This document shows, piece by piece, positions 12,201-21,104 of a stretch of DNA of 64,000 nucleotides (position 1 is the stretch's first letter; every line of letters begins with the position of its first letter). A program made the position numbers and the translations under genes. The notes beneath the pieces were generated by a model. It was not told the origin of the DNA and searched no databases. It was given only the letters and a program-made list of their open reading frames with translations. The stretch comes from Gyrodactylus bullatarudis (Eukaryota > Platyhelminthes > Monogenea > Gyrodactylidea > Gyrodactylidae): positions 310,001 through 374,000 of the forward strand of contig SSNU01000223.1 in the NCBI GenBank assembly GCA_012064415.1, read 5' to 3'.

Positions 12201-13809
12201 AATCAAATGAAAAAACATGATCTCACAACCTTCTCAGGAACAGGAGAGGTAAACGATTAATATTTTGATTGATTTTTATTGAAAAACAATTAAATTCCTT
12301 TTTTAGAATTCTCTCTGTAGACTTGCTGATTAACTATCAACTACTATTAGTTTTGATACAACTTGAATTTCAGGCAAAAAATTTGCAAAAAGTTGACAAC
12401 TTTTTATTGGTAAAACTCAATCGAATTAAAAAAATTGCGCTTCAGCCTGCATTAATATAGGGTCATTTTAGACATAGATGGGGAGAGGTTACTGATCGAG
12501 GGGTTTTTATTTCTTGGTCTTTCCACCCTTTTGAGCTATCATCGATATTTAATCAACCAACGAATTTTGACCATTGTACTATAAAATCTCTTTTCCTTAG
12601 GAAAATTTTTTTGTTCCATGATGGAATCTGAAATCTTCAATAAAAATTAGTAAAAGTAGATTTAATTGGAATATATCTAATCTTTATCCAAAGCCTCTTC
12701 GAGACGTTTCACATCTCACTAATTAACCCTTCAATATATTTGTCTTGATTCAGGATCTGCTTTCGGTCTTGGAAAATCAATAACTCTATTACGCCATAGA
12801 ATGAGTGATCTTTCATATTAAATTTAACTGAAAAATTAGTTCAGGCCATTTTTTGAATATCGAAATTGCACCAAATTCCTAATTTTTCAATGTTAGATCA
12901 TAAGAATATTATAGTATTTGAGATCAAAATTAGACTATTTATTCAAATTTAGCCACAGAATTTCATTGAATTTTCCAAATACTACGGAGGAGAATGCTCC
13001 AAAATTTGAAAGATCAATTTTTTGTTAAAAATTGCAAATTTCTCCCCTAATGTCACCTATTAAACGGATGTGAATTTATAAGACAAAAGATACTTTTGAA
13101 TCTTGACCATGATGTGAGATTATTTCTACAGTTGAGAAGTTATCCCATGATAAACATTGTTTTTCACTCTTTGATTCATTGAATCGATAAAAATTATAAT
13201 TAACGTAATCAATTTCTAAAAATCTAAACTTTTATTTCTTTCTTTACAGTTGGTTTTATTGATTGGAAGTTTGAATGCAATTGCACCAGCTGTATCAGTA
13301 TTCTTCCTTCTTGCTTATGCAACAACAAACTTTGCTTGTACTATTTTGGATATCGCCTCTGCTGCCAATTTCCGGCCACTCTTTAAATATTTCCACTGGT
13401 TCAGTAGTCTGATTGGCGGCCTATTCTGTCTTGTTCTCTGTTGTATGATTCAAGCTGTTTACACATTAATAGCAATAATTATCTTTATTGCTATCGCCTT
13501 GATTTTATCAATGAGAAAATTACCCGATTCTTGGGGCTCCATATCGCAAGCCCTCATCTTCCATCAAGTCAGAAAGTATCTACTCATGCTTGATGATCGC
13601 AAATCTCATATGAAGTACTGGCGGGCAAATCTTCTGCTTTTGGTCCGTTCTCCAAGAAGTTCAGCATCTCTCGTACAATTTATGAATAGTGTCAAGAAAG
13701 GTGGTCTTTATGTTGTTGGAAATGTCATCGTTGGTGATTGGAGGAGTGAATCTTTGGAAAATAAAAAATCTGACGAAAGAAACTCTGATGTGTGTGATAA
13801 ATCAAGAGG
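9230..13809 (+). CDS. SLC12A9: SLC12A9-like cation-chloride cotransporter, C-terminus missing
   Basis: Membrane transporter of the SLC12 (cation-chloride cotransporter) superfamily. Exons: 9230-9461, 9493-9764, 9803-9968, 9998-10375, 10673-10755 and 13250-13809. The first three introns are 31, 38 and 29 nt; the next two are 297 and 2494 nt. All phases join cleanly. The N-terminal TM region shows AGGGVYF then [15 protein letters not shown] across the first intron, the family's hallmark. [20 protein letters not shown] follows in exon 4. Exon 6 has [19 protein letters not shown] and [12 protein letters not shown], which favour SLC12A9 over SLC12A8. After exon 6 (phase 2, donor GTAAGT at 13810) the usual C-terminal domain of several hundred residues is not found. 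The nearest acceptors (13841, 13874) lead to stops within a few to a dozen codons. Either the protein is short (about 400 residues) or its end was displaced by the element that follows. Confidence 0.88.
10756..13249. other. Long SLC12A9 intron; contains repeat fragments only
   Basis: No exon-like open frames with splice sites were seen. A half copy of the 4583-4728 element lies at 12620-12715. A stretch at 12110-12160 resembles 15175-15225 (shared AGCTYAAAACCAATGT), so the intron holds old repeat debris. Confidence 0.6.
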
Positions 13810-14355
13810 GTAAGTCCTTTCCTACCATTACCTTTGCTTAGAAATCTACGAGAATATAATTTTTATTTATTTTAGACTTAAACTCGGATAGTTTAACTAA
13901 TGAATAGAGATAGGCATTTATTTAATATGAAAAAATCTTTATTACTCAATATTTACTCGCCTACTAAATCCTCTAAGAAATGAAAATTTCTACTGTTTAA
14001 GATAAAATTTTGGGTTAATTCCAAAAGTAGCCCCAAGAATTTTCAAAGGGAGAATAATCCTAAAACAAGCCCCATTCCAGAAATTTTTTCTCAGATTTAG
14101 CCCCAAATTATTCCAGAATTAACCCCATCGTAATTCAGTTCATCCAATTCTGAAAATTTTAACTTTTTTGAAATGTTTGTCTCTAATTATTCTCGTTTAT
14201 AAAGATAGTACGTCTATGAATTTCAAAATAGTTTGTTTACTATCTCTACGAATAATTAATTATAATTAAGAATATTTTTTAGAAATCTTTTTCTAATGAT
14301 GGATTAGAAGGGTTCTATGTATTCTCGGACATAGAGTATACATGATTTGATTTAT

Positions 14356-14399
14356 AAATAATACAAGTTTATTGTTTTTACAATAAACTTGTATTATTT
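14356..14399. repeat. Perfect 20-bp hairpin inside the MULE
   Basis: The arms 14356-14375 and 14380-14399 are exact inverted copies (core ATACAAGTTTATT) around a TTTT loop. The hairpin lies directly before the MULE's open frame. Confidence 0.85.
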
Positions 14400-14405
14400 C
14401 ATCTG

Positions 14406-14720
14406 ATGACTTTGCTAACTGTTGTCAGCTCTTATTCTTCGAAAGAGGAAGGCAAAAATTTCATTCAGGATTATTCGGTTGTTACTCAGAAATCATTCAA
14501 AGTTAAGAAAAATAACTACAAATACTATATTTGGATGTGTGTTATTAAAGATTGTGAAGCCTTCGTGCGCTTTAGTCAGAGAAAAAATGAAATACAATAC
14601 TTAACTTTATTTAAAAGTCCTTCGTGTATCATTAATCCATGTAAAGTTAAATCAAATGAACTCAATAGGATTTTAATCCCATATAAATTCAATAAAAGGC
14701 TTTTGAAAATTAATTGTTAA
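14406..14720 (+). CDS. Small MULE protein with FLYWCH/FAR1-like zinc region
   Basis: Encoded between the TIRs of the 888-bp MULE; 104 residues from ATG 14406 to TAA. The pattern NFIQDYSVVTQKSF..KKNNYKYYIWMCVIKDCEAFVRF resembles the N-terminal DNA-binding module (FLYWCH or FAR1/WRKY-GCM1 type) of Mutator transposases, with a C-x4-C pair in VIKDCEA context and further cysteines at SPSCIINPC. The catalytic DDE domain is absent. It could bind MULE ends as a stand-alone protein or simply be a leftover. Assignment rests on the domain pattern and on the MULE setting. A second frame at 14422-14604 looks like a shadow. Confidence 0.55.
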   Translation: MTLLTVVSSYSSKEEGKNFIQDYSVVTQKSFKVKKNNYKYYIWMCVIKDCEAFVRFSQRKNEIQYLTLFKSPSCIINPCKVKSNELNRILIPYKFNKRLLKINC

Positions 14721-15090
14721 TAGAGATGATAAACAAATAATATTAATATTTCAAAAAAGTTAAAATTTTCAGAATTCGATTAACCGAATTACGATGGGGT
14801 TAATTCTGGAAAAATTTGGGGCTAAATCTGAGAAAAAATTTCTGGAATGGGGCTAATTTTAGGATTATTACCACTTTGGGGCTACTTTTGAATTAACCCT
14901 AAAATTTTCGAAGATACTCGGCCCTATTTTCCCCCTAACCTAATCTAATCTACACCAATTTTTATGAATTAGTAATTCACGTTATTCATCAAAAATTACA
15001 CCAATTTGACAAAATTTCTTCCGTCTTCCTCAACAATTAACGTAGTAGGTTTTTTTTTCACTTTTGTTACGCTAATAAATGAACCGATTT

Positions 15091-15140
15091 GGCATGTATC
15101 ACACTGATGAGTATGCCCGAAATAAAGGCCTTATTTGTGA
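15091..15140 (+). ncRNA. Hammerhead ribozyme 1 (PLE type)
   Basis: Elements in order: pseudoknot strand GGCAT (15091-15095), linker GTA, stem I 5' TCACA, core CTGATGA (15104-15110), G-T-ATGCC-C (15111-15118), GAA (15119-15121), A15.1 to U16.1 stem III (15122-15134, nearly self-complementary around AGGCCT), H17 = T15135, stem I 3' TGTGA (15136-15140). GGCAT pairs fully with loop ATGCC. All invariant core bases are present; cleavage is expected after 15135. It is a stray PLE terminal fragment, since no PLE coding sequence adjoins. Confidence 0.85.
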
Positions 15141-15204
15141 GAAAAACCCTGGCATCTTTTTACTTTAAATCTCATGACATCGGTGACCCAGCTCAAAACC
15201 AATG

Positions 15205-16028
15205 TTAAAAAACATCTATCCGACATAAAAGACAATCAATTCCACCTTGAAACTGAAAATCTTCATATGGGATTTCAATGTCTTCAGAATCCATTAAATT
15301 CTCAGAAATCTGAGGTCTAGCCATCCTATCAAGATCTAATGCACTGATAATTAATTGCCCATTGTAAAATTTACATGTGATCACATCATGCTCAGGTTGT
15401 CTAGTTAATGTATCTGTAATCATTTTTCCAATGCCATTCACATGGATTATCTAATCAGTATAATAAGAGATATAGAAATTCAAACGGTTGGTATTGGCTA
15501 TTTTAGTAAATAAGTAAGTAACAGTTTTGCTATCTGAATAAATTTTCACGACTCTATACTTAATGTAATGTGAAAACATTCTACAAAACCTGTTAAAATT
15601 TTTGAGAAAAACTTGATAGGCATTGGACCTTGATCAGTCCATTGCTTTAAAACTGCTCCAATTCCATAATTAGGTGCATCAGCATATATTTCAAAAGATT
15701 CAGGAGCTTTAAGAAATACATTCGTTTTCGACTTAATTAATATGTCATCAACATATGCTTTAATGCCTTCAATGTAAACCATAATTATAATGTAAACCTG
15801 TCTCTATTAAAGTTTTCTTCAAATCTTCCTCCCTGACTCTTATCTGATGATAAGCTTATGAGCATCGAGTTCAAAGAAGATCTGTTCACCTGAAAACTTT
15901 AAAGTGATATCCATCAAATGTGGAATAGAATAATTGTCTTTAACAGTAATTCTATTAAGACATCTAACATCACAACATATCCTAAATTTCTTCTCGCGTA
16001 ATTTCAAACAAAGTCCCTGTTGCATCAC
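15205..16028 (-). pseudogene. Ty3/gypsy pol remnant, internally deleted
   Basis: Three minus-strand pieces in different frames keep their pol order. 16028-15840 reads as RT fingers (REKKFRICCDVRCLNRITVK, then DLM/FELD). 15782-15546 joins the RT catalytic YVDD box to an RNase H start (EIYADAPNYGIGAVLKQ). 15441-15205 (ITDTLTRQPEHDV) resembles the RNase H end, where 'DALSRQPE' is usual. Large stretches between them are missing and no LTRs were found. It differs in sequence from the four better preserved gypsy families in the window. Confidence 0.7.
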
Positions 16029-16106
16029 TACAAATATATATCTTCTTTTATATACTCACAAATTTTGAATTTAAGTGGATTTTCGGACGTTTTTGAAAAA
16101 AACATC

Positions 16107-16735
16107 ATGAATTGCTCATTCATAATGGGTTCTAGTCAACGAACAAGAATTTAATGTCCATTTAATTTTTAGTGAAATTAGTTATTGGCTCCGACTATCA
16201 ATTGGTCATCAGCGATGATGGAAAACTTTCAGTTTTTGGAAAAATCTACGACATTAACTTTGTGAGAGGTGCTCAGATAGGTAATGAAATATTATTATCA
16301 AATTTAAAACATGATGGAGTCTTCATTAATTTGCTTATAACATATCTCGGAATGGGAAAATGTAGTTTGATGAGTCGATTAGAAAATGCATTGAGTAAAT
16401 TCAATTTATCAACTTTTAAGGATATATACTTAATAAAAGTATGATTTCTGCAAAAAATAGAGAAATGGAAATAGTATCTACAATCGATGAAGCTGAAATA
16501 AATACTGAAAATAAAAGGATAATTACATATATATACGGAGATATACGGGATATTATAACCGTTGATACCGATAATATCAGAAGAATCGATGGAATTTTAT
16601 ATTTTGGAGACTATACTAGAGCTGAAATTAAACCTGATGATGCTAAAACTGATGAAATGAAACCTGATTATGCAAAAAATGATGATAACTTCGAGGGATA
16701 CATAAGAGGATTCGTTCGAGGAATCAATACGATGA
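16107..16735 (+). CDS. Modular A/B repeat gene: pair 1 (A1 16173-16394, B1 16421-16735)
   Basis: First A/B pair of a long gene with repeated exons. A1 is 222 nt and B1 is 315 nt; both begin and end in phase 1. They are separated by a 26-nt intron (16395-16420, GTAAAT...TTAAG). A1 carries the A pattern seen in all copies: LVISDDGKLSVFGKIYDI, then GNEILLSNLKHDG, then a C-terminal MSRLENAL. B1 carries EMEIVSTIDEAEINTENKRI and an acidic insert with two KPD(D/Y)AK repeats, and ends YIRGFVRGINTM before donor GTGAGT. A possible first exon is 16107-16134 (ATG..., 28 nt, phase 1), joined by a 38-nt intron to A1; its donor GTCAAC is weak. The modules look beta-rich, with no signal peptide, cysteine pattern or membrane segment. 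I recognise no family. Confidence 0.7.
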
Positions 16736-16925
16736 GTGAGTATTTGAGAATATTTTATTTTATTTGATCTTGATTTCAACGATAAAATTGTCGAACTTAA
16801 TCAAGAATATTACTGGTTTCTGAACTCATGAGGAGGGTTAGAGAAAAAAGACGTATATTTAAGTCAAAAACGTTATACAGGTAAAGTAAGAAGATTTAAA
16901 TGAATAAGGAAGATGCCGAATATTT

Positions 16926-16974
16926 GAGGAATAGCGCTTTTATTACGGGCATACTCTTCAGCCTCTTACATGCC
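16926..16974 (-). ncRNA. Hammerhead ribozyme 4, degenerate
   Basis: Reading on minus: pseudoknot strand GGCAT (16974-16970), GTA, stem I AAGAGG, core CTGAAGA, G-T-ATGCC-C, then GTA where GAA is required, stem III, and stem I 3' CCTC. Position 7 (T to A) is tolerated in hammerheads, but the A13 to T change should stop catalysis. The pseudoknot and stem I pairings remain perfect, so this looks like a decayed copy of an active ancestor. It abuts the fold-back repeat starting at 16975. Confidence 0.75.
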
Positions 16975-17746
16975 ATATAAAGTGAACTTCCTAAAAAAGT
17001 ATATAAAGAAGAGGATCTGACTAAAATATTTTAACCTCTTTACTAATGAGTAATGAGATGGATTCAAGATTTTTTTCTCCCTAAGTCTATCCACTTTGAG
17101 TGCTTCTATCTCTCTCATTTCAAGTTCAAATGTGTTGAAAATTTGAACATGTCACCTATGTCTATCCTTCTATTACCAGAATAATTTTCTAATTCATATC
17201 TATTAAAACAACAGAGGTCACTAATTTTGATCTTAGCTCATTGAATTGAACATCATTCGATGCAGAATCAAAAGTTGAGTCAGCTGCCTAATTTCCATTC
17301 CAAAATATTGCCTCGTGACAGTTTAAACCGAGCTTAAACCCCATTTTTTATTTTTTAAACTGATTTCAATATTTTTGGAAAATCTATACGAAAAGTCGTT
17401 TTCACAATTGAGAGAGACCCATTTATTTACCAAGCCAAACAACTACATCATACTCTTTCTAACTGAGTCATCGTACTACAGAATCCCTTTTTTCCTATTT
17501 CGCGTGTGAGGATTAACACTAGAGCTCCAATAGATGGGTTCATTGTATAGAAAAGGTGTATATAGGTGACATGTTCAAATTTTCAACACATTTGAACTTG
17601 AAATGAGAGAGATAGAAGCACTCAAAGTGGATAGACTTAGGGAGAAAAAAATCTTGAATCCATCTCATTACTCATTAGTAAAGAGGTTAAAATATTTTAG
17701 TCAGATCCTCTTCTTTATATACTTTTTTAGGAAGTTCACTTTATAT
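16975..17746. repeat. Fold-back repeat with 185-bp arms
   Basis: The arms 16975-17159 and 17562-17746 are nearly identical inverted copies, separated by about 400 bp. The outer end begins ATATAAAGTGAACTTCC, the same kind of TATA-like sequence that adjoins hammerheads 2 and 5. The structure may therefore be an inverted duplication of a PLE terminal repeat rather than an independent MITE. There is no coding sequence inside. Confidence 0.75.
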
Positions 17747-17945
17747 AAAAAATATATAAAATTACAAAACAACTAAAAATGTTAGGATGAATCTGATTGG
17801 CTCTCATTTTGTACTTGGGTTGGGATGGTTTTGTATATTATCTCTTCTTTCACAGTTTATGACTCATGAGTTTATGTTTCTTTTTTTCTATTACCAATAT
17901 ATCTTGTGAGTAATCTAAATATTTCAAATATGTACTTTATATGTG

Positions 17946-18033
17946 TTTTATCTTGTTGCCACATTGAGATTCTTTATGTTCCTCATTGAACAGTTCTTTA
18001 ATGAATTCATCATCTTCTGCCATAATTAGTAGT
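17946..18033 (-). mobile_element. Gypsy-4 fragment: gag start, split by a PLE
   Basis: Almost identical to 24838-24932, the 5' end of gag plus the LTR edge of the gypsy-4 element. The matching LTR part continues at 19199-19370, on the other side of the 1165-bp PLE insertion. Together they are a truncated gypsy-4 copy that served as a PLE target. Confidence 0.8.
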
Positions 18034-18037
18034 CCCG

Positions 18038-18958
18038 AACACCATACTGAAGAACAAACTTGGCAAAATCACCAACAATACCTACCCGGGGAAAAAAATC
18101 AGGATCCTTTCAAATGACAAAAACAAAGATCCAACCGACTGGAAATCCAAACAAAATGTGGTCTATGAGTTCAAGTGCACATGTGGTGAATCCTACATAG
18201 GTATGACAACTAGAAGCCTGTCAACTCGAATGAAGGAACACCTCAACAAAAACAATGACACATCCTCGGTACAAGCTCACATAAGAGAAACTAACCACTC
18301 AGCAGGCTTCGAAAACTTCAAAATAAGATACGTCACTGACCCGAAACTAAGCAAGCACAAGTCAAAACGCATCCTAGAAATAGTCGAGGCAAAGCTAGTG
18401 AACGAAGAACAACCAAAACTGTGTGCTCAAAAAATCCTTGGAAGACAACTAGGTTTAACAGGAACCAATTTCCATAAATCTCGAAAAGTCCTTCAAAAGG
18501 TTGCCAAACTAACTAACTCAACAAGACCAACAAAAACAGGCCCAATTCCAGCACAAAAATCACCAAAATCAACATCAGTTGACTTCACAACCTCTGGAAG
18601 AACGCCTGAACCAAAATTCACATCAACTCAATTGCCTAACCCCACCTCACAGAGAAACAAAAACACAAATTCCGCCCCCACAACAACCAGGGTAACAAAA
18701 ACTCCAACCTCAACATTAGTTGATAAACAATCCCAAAAAAGTTGTGACGAAACACTCATCCTAGCAACCATGGTCCCCCAGAATGACAACCAGCACACAG
18801 ACGGAATCGCCAGAACTCGTTTCTTTTCACAACCAGAAACATCCACCCCATCAAGAAAAAGAAACGCTTCAATTTCACCCCAGCAACAAAAGGGAAAACA
18901 GAGGAAAAAGATCCCGAGCAACAAGGGCATACATGACTACTTCAAGCCGAATACATAA
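18038..18958 (+). CDS. Penelope-like element GIY-YIG endonuclease (3' part of ORF)
   Basis: The frame is open from the insertion boundary; the first in-frame codon able to start (GTG, 18158) is internal, so this is a truncated ORF. The GIY-YIG nuclease module reads VVYEFKCTCGESYIGMTTRSL, then STRMKEHL, then EAKLVNEEQPKLC near its end. In PLEs this endonuclease lies C-terminal to the reverse transcriptase and nicks the target for priming. The C-terminal 110 residues are Ser/Thr/Pro-rich and basic (KRKRNAS, GKQRKK), ending HDYFKPNT. The cysteines typical of the PLE linker (CTCGES) are kept. An antisense frame at 18628-18930 is a shadow. Confidence 0.85.
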   Translation, partial: NTILKNKLGKITNNTYPGKKIRILSNDKNKDPTDWKSKQNVVYEFKCTCGESYIGMTTRSLSTRMKEHLNKNNDTSSVQAHIRETNHSAGFENFKIRYVTDPKLSKHKSKRILEIVEAKLVNEEQPKLCAQKILGRQLGLTGTNFHKSRKVLQKVAKLTNSTRPTKTGPIPAQKSPKSTSVDFTTSGRTPEPKFTSTQLPNPTSQRNKNTNSAPTTTRVTKTPTSTLVDKQSQKSCDETLILATMVPQNDNQHTDGIARTRFFSQPETSTPSRKRNASISPQQQKGKQRKKIPSNKGIHDYFKPNT

Positions 18959-19061
18959 GGAACAAACTTCAACCCCATTAGCAAATCAAAGATGAATGAA
19001 AGCGATTGGTCAGAATTTTGGTGTACTTTATTCATTGATAATCATGTATAAATATTAGATT

Positions 19062-19112
19062 TCGGTGTAAGGTCTGATGAGAACCGACGAAAATAAAAGC
19101 TTTTATTCACCT
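19062..19112 (+). ncRNA. Hammerhead ribozyme 3, in the PLE 3' region
   Basis: Pseudoknot strand TCGGT (19062-19066), linker GTA, stem I 5' AGGT, core CTGATGA (19074-19080), G-A-ACCGA-C (19081-19088), GAA (19089-19091), stem III 19092-19107 which is a perfect 16-nt palindrome AATAAAAGCTTTTATT, H17 = C19108, stem I 3' ACCT (19109-19112). TCGGT pairs fully with ACCGA. It lies about 100 bp after the endonuclease stop. Cleavage is predicted after 19108. The palindromic stem III could form either a tight hairpin or a shared helix in a dimer. Confidence 0.88.
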
Positions 19113-19198
19113 CAAACTCGTCGTTCTACTAACAAGCATGACTAGCAGTCAGCAACAAACTAATATTTTCCAAGAAATAAGGCAGCTTATGATCACAA

Positions 19199-19370
19199 AT
19201 AATTAGTAGTGTTTATCACGTTTATAACTAGAATGGTCTCGTAAGGAATTCTATTTTATTGACCAATATAAACAATCTCTATCACTTAATTTTCAATTGT
19301 ACAATCTTTATTTTGGTTTAATATTTCATATTTATGGATAATTTATAATATTTGAAAACTATTCTTGCAT
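19199..19370 (-). repeat. Partial gypsy-4 LTR
   Basis: Matches 24921-25092 closely (TTTATCACGTTTATAAC... onward) and diverges after about 19370. It is the LTR side of the gypsy-4 fragment interrupted by the PLE. Confidence 0.8.
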
Positions 19371-19440
19371 TATTTAATAAGTAAATACGTACATTTTCAT
19401 ATAAGTCCGGGTAACTGGAGATATTCATCAATTAAAATGT

Positions 19441-19887
19441 TTACAAAAGAATAATATATAGAGAGAGATGTACATTTCGCCAGGTCTCGTCAGTCTCAAT
19501 TCCTGGTTCAATATTTAATAAATTGTTTGAATGAATAATTTTAATGAAAATTGTAAAAAGTTCTCTTGCGTAATTCCAATTGATGAAAAACCAAAAAACT
19601 TTTCTAGTATGTAGAAAAGAAAAATTAAAAATCAATTGGGCCATGATAGTTCCAAATTTTGTGTGTAATTCTTCTGGATGCAACCCAAGCGATAGAATTA
19701 CGGATCTCAAAATTAGGGAAAAGTTTTATAGAATGGAGGAGGATCCAAATCTGTGCATCCAGAAGAATTACACACAAAATTTGGAACTATCATGGCCCAA
19801 TTGATTTTTAATTTTTCTTTTCTACATACTAGAAAAGTTTTTTGGTTTTTCATCAATTGGAATTACGCAAGAGAACTTTTTACAATT
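19441..19887. repeat. PLE 3' end duplicated as an inverted repeat
   Basis: A PLE 3' terminal sequence (CATCCAGAAGAATTACACAC and what follows) occurs inverted at 19441-19683 and direct at 19742-19887; a third direct copy lies at 20802-21022. Between the first two, 19690-19804 encodes a typical PLE C-terminal end (EDPNLCIQKNYTQNLELSWPN-stop, cf. the element at 40463). This is a rearranged PLE 3' end. Confidence 0.75.
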
Positions 19888-21022
19888 TGCCGCAAAAATC
19901 GAAACTAAGGAATCAAAAATCACAGAATATTATGAGAATTTGTTCAATATTAAAGCAAATTCAATAATTGACGAAAGGCTAGATGAAAAAATAGGACAAT
20001 TTTTAATGAATGAAGCGAATAAGATAAGAGAGAAAAAATACAATAGTCTTAAGAAACGCATAGAAGAACACGATATAAACCCCCAAGCAAGAGGTATCTT
20101 TAATTATGCGAATATTGAACTGTCTCATCATTAGGTCCAAACTTCTGTATACCGAAAAAATCAAAAAAGACAGAAGATAGATCAGATTTCGAAAAACTAG
20201 CGTACGAACTAAGACAAAGTAACAAGATGAAAGAAGGAACAGATATAGAAGACTTTAAAATAGGATTGATGAATGTCTACAAGAGTTATAGAAAGAAAAA
20301 AGCCTTACATAAGAAACTCAAAAGGGAACACTTCGCGGGATTGAAAGAGTTAACTAATAATGAAGAACTAATAATTGTTAGACCAGACAAAGGTACAGGG
20401 TTGGTAATCATGAAAAAATATGATTACATAAGATCGGGTCTTGATTTTCTATCGGATGAGAATAAATTTGAAAGAAAGGATGTTGTAAGAAATAAGTATA
20501 GAATGATAGAAGAAGAAAAGGAAATCGAAAAGACAGCATTAGACTTGTATAGGAAAGGATTATTGGATGCAGGAGTGAGGGAGAAAATTTTGAGAAAAAA
20601 CTCAATACTGTCAAGGCTTTATTTCTTACCTAAGACACACAAAATAGATTCACAGTATTTACCAGAGATCGTACCTATGAGACCAATATTAGACATGTCA
20701 GCAAGCCCTCAACACAACTTGGCCAAATGGTTATTAAACATCCTAAAACCAATCCATAACCACTTTAGTAGATATGTAGTCACAGATGTATTTCAGTTCG
20801 TGCATCCAGAAGAATTACACACAAAATTTGGAACTATCATGGCCCAATTGATTTTTAATTTTTCTTTTCTACATACTAGAAAAGCTTTTTGGTTTTTCAT
20901 CAATTGGAATTACGCAAGAGAACTTTTTACAATTTTCATTAAAATTATTCATTCAAACAATTTATTAAATATTGAACCAGGAATTGAGACTGACGAGACC
21001 TGGCGAAATGTACATATCTCTC
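19888..21022 (+). pseudogene. Penelope-like reverse transcriptase, N-terminal half, broken
   Basis: PLE ORF running 19888-20801. The N-terminal coiled region (KITEYYENLFNIKANS, KKYNSLKKRI) is followed by LGPNFCIP after a frameshift near 20130. From 20227 come the RT thumb/finger landmarks IIVRPDKGTGLVIMKK and LPKTHKID...VPMRPILDMSAS. At about 20800 the frame runs directly into a copy of the PLE 3' end (FVHPEELHTKFG is that region in the wrong frame), so the RT palm with its catalytic Asp pair and the whole endonuclease are deleted. No complete PLE exists in the window. The remaining RT palm of a related element is at 30648-31320. Confidence 0.8.
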
Positions 21023-21104
21023 TAAATATTATTCTTGTACTTTCTGTGATGGATTATTGTCATATTGTCCTTTATCTGTGAGTCTATTCACTATATCCCC
21101 TTTC

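Larger units (their letters stand above)
14012..14899. mobile_element. Mutator-like element (MULE), 888 bp
   Basis: Inverted terminal repeats of about 155-165 bp begin GGGTTAATTC at 14012 and end GAATTAACCC at 14899. The element is flanked by a 9-bp direct repeat TAAAATTTT at 14003-14011 and 14900-14908. A 9-bp duplication with long TIRs is the Mutator hallmark. The arms carry several mismatches, so the insertion is not recent. It encodes only one small protein, so it is non-autonomous. Confidence 0.8.
18034..19198 (+). mobile_element. 5'-truncated Penelope-like element insertion
   Basis: Inserted into a gypsy-4 fragment. The 12-bp sequence ATAATTAGTAGT occurs at both edges (18022-18033 and 19199-19210), while the intact gypsy-4 copy at about 24920-24932 has it once. 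The insert carries the GIY-YIG endonuclease end of the PLE ORF and a hammerhead ribozyme downstream of it. The reverse transcriptase part is absent, as expected for 5' truncation during target-primed reverse transcription. Confidence 0.85.

Noticed and set aside
14399..14412. CTGATGA near 14402
   Set aside because: No GAA at the required spacing and no stem I partner.
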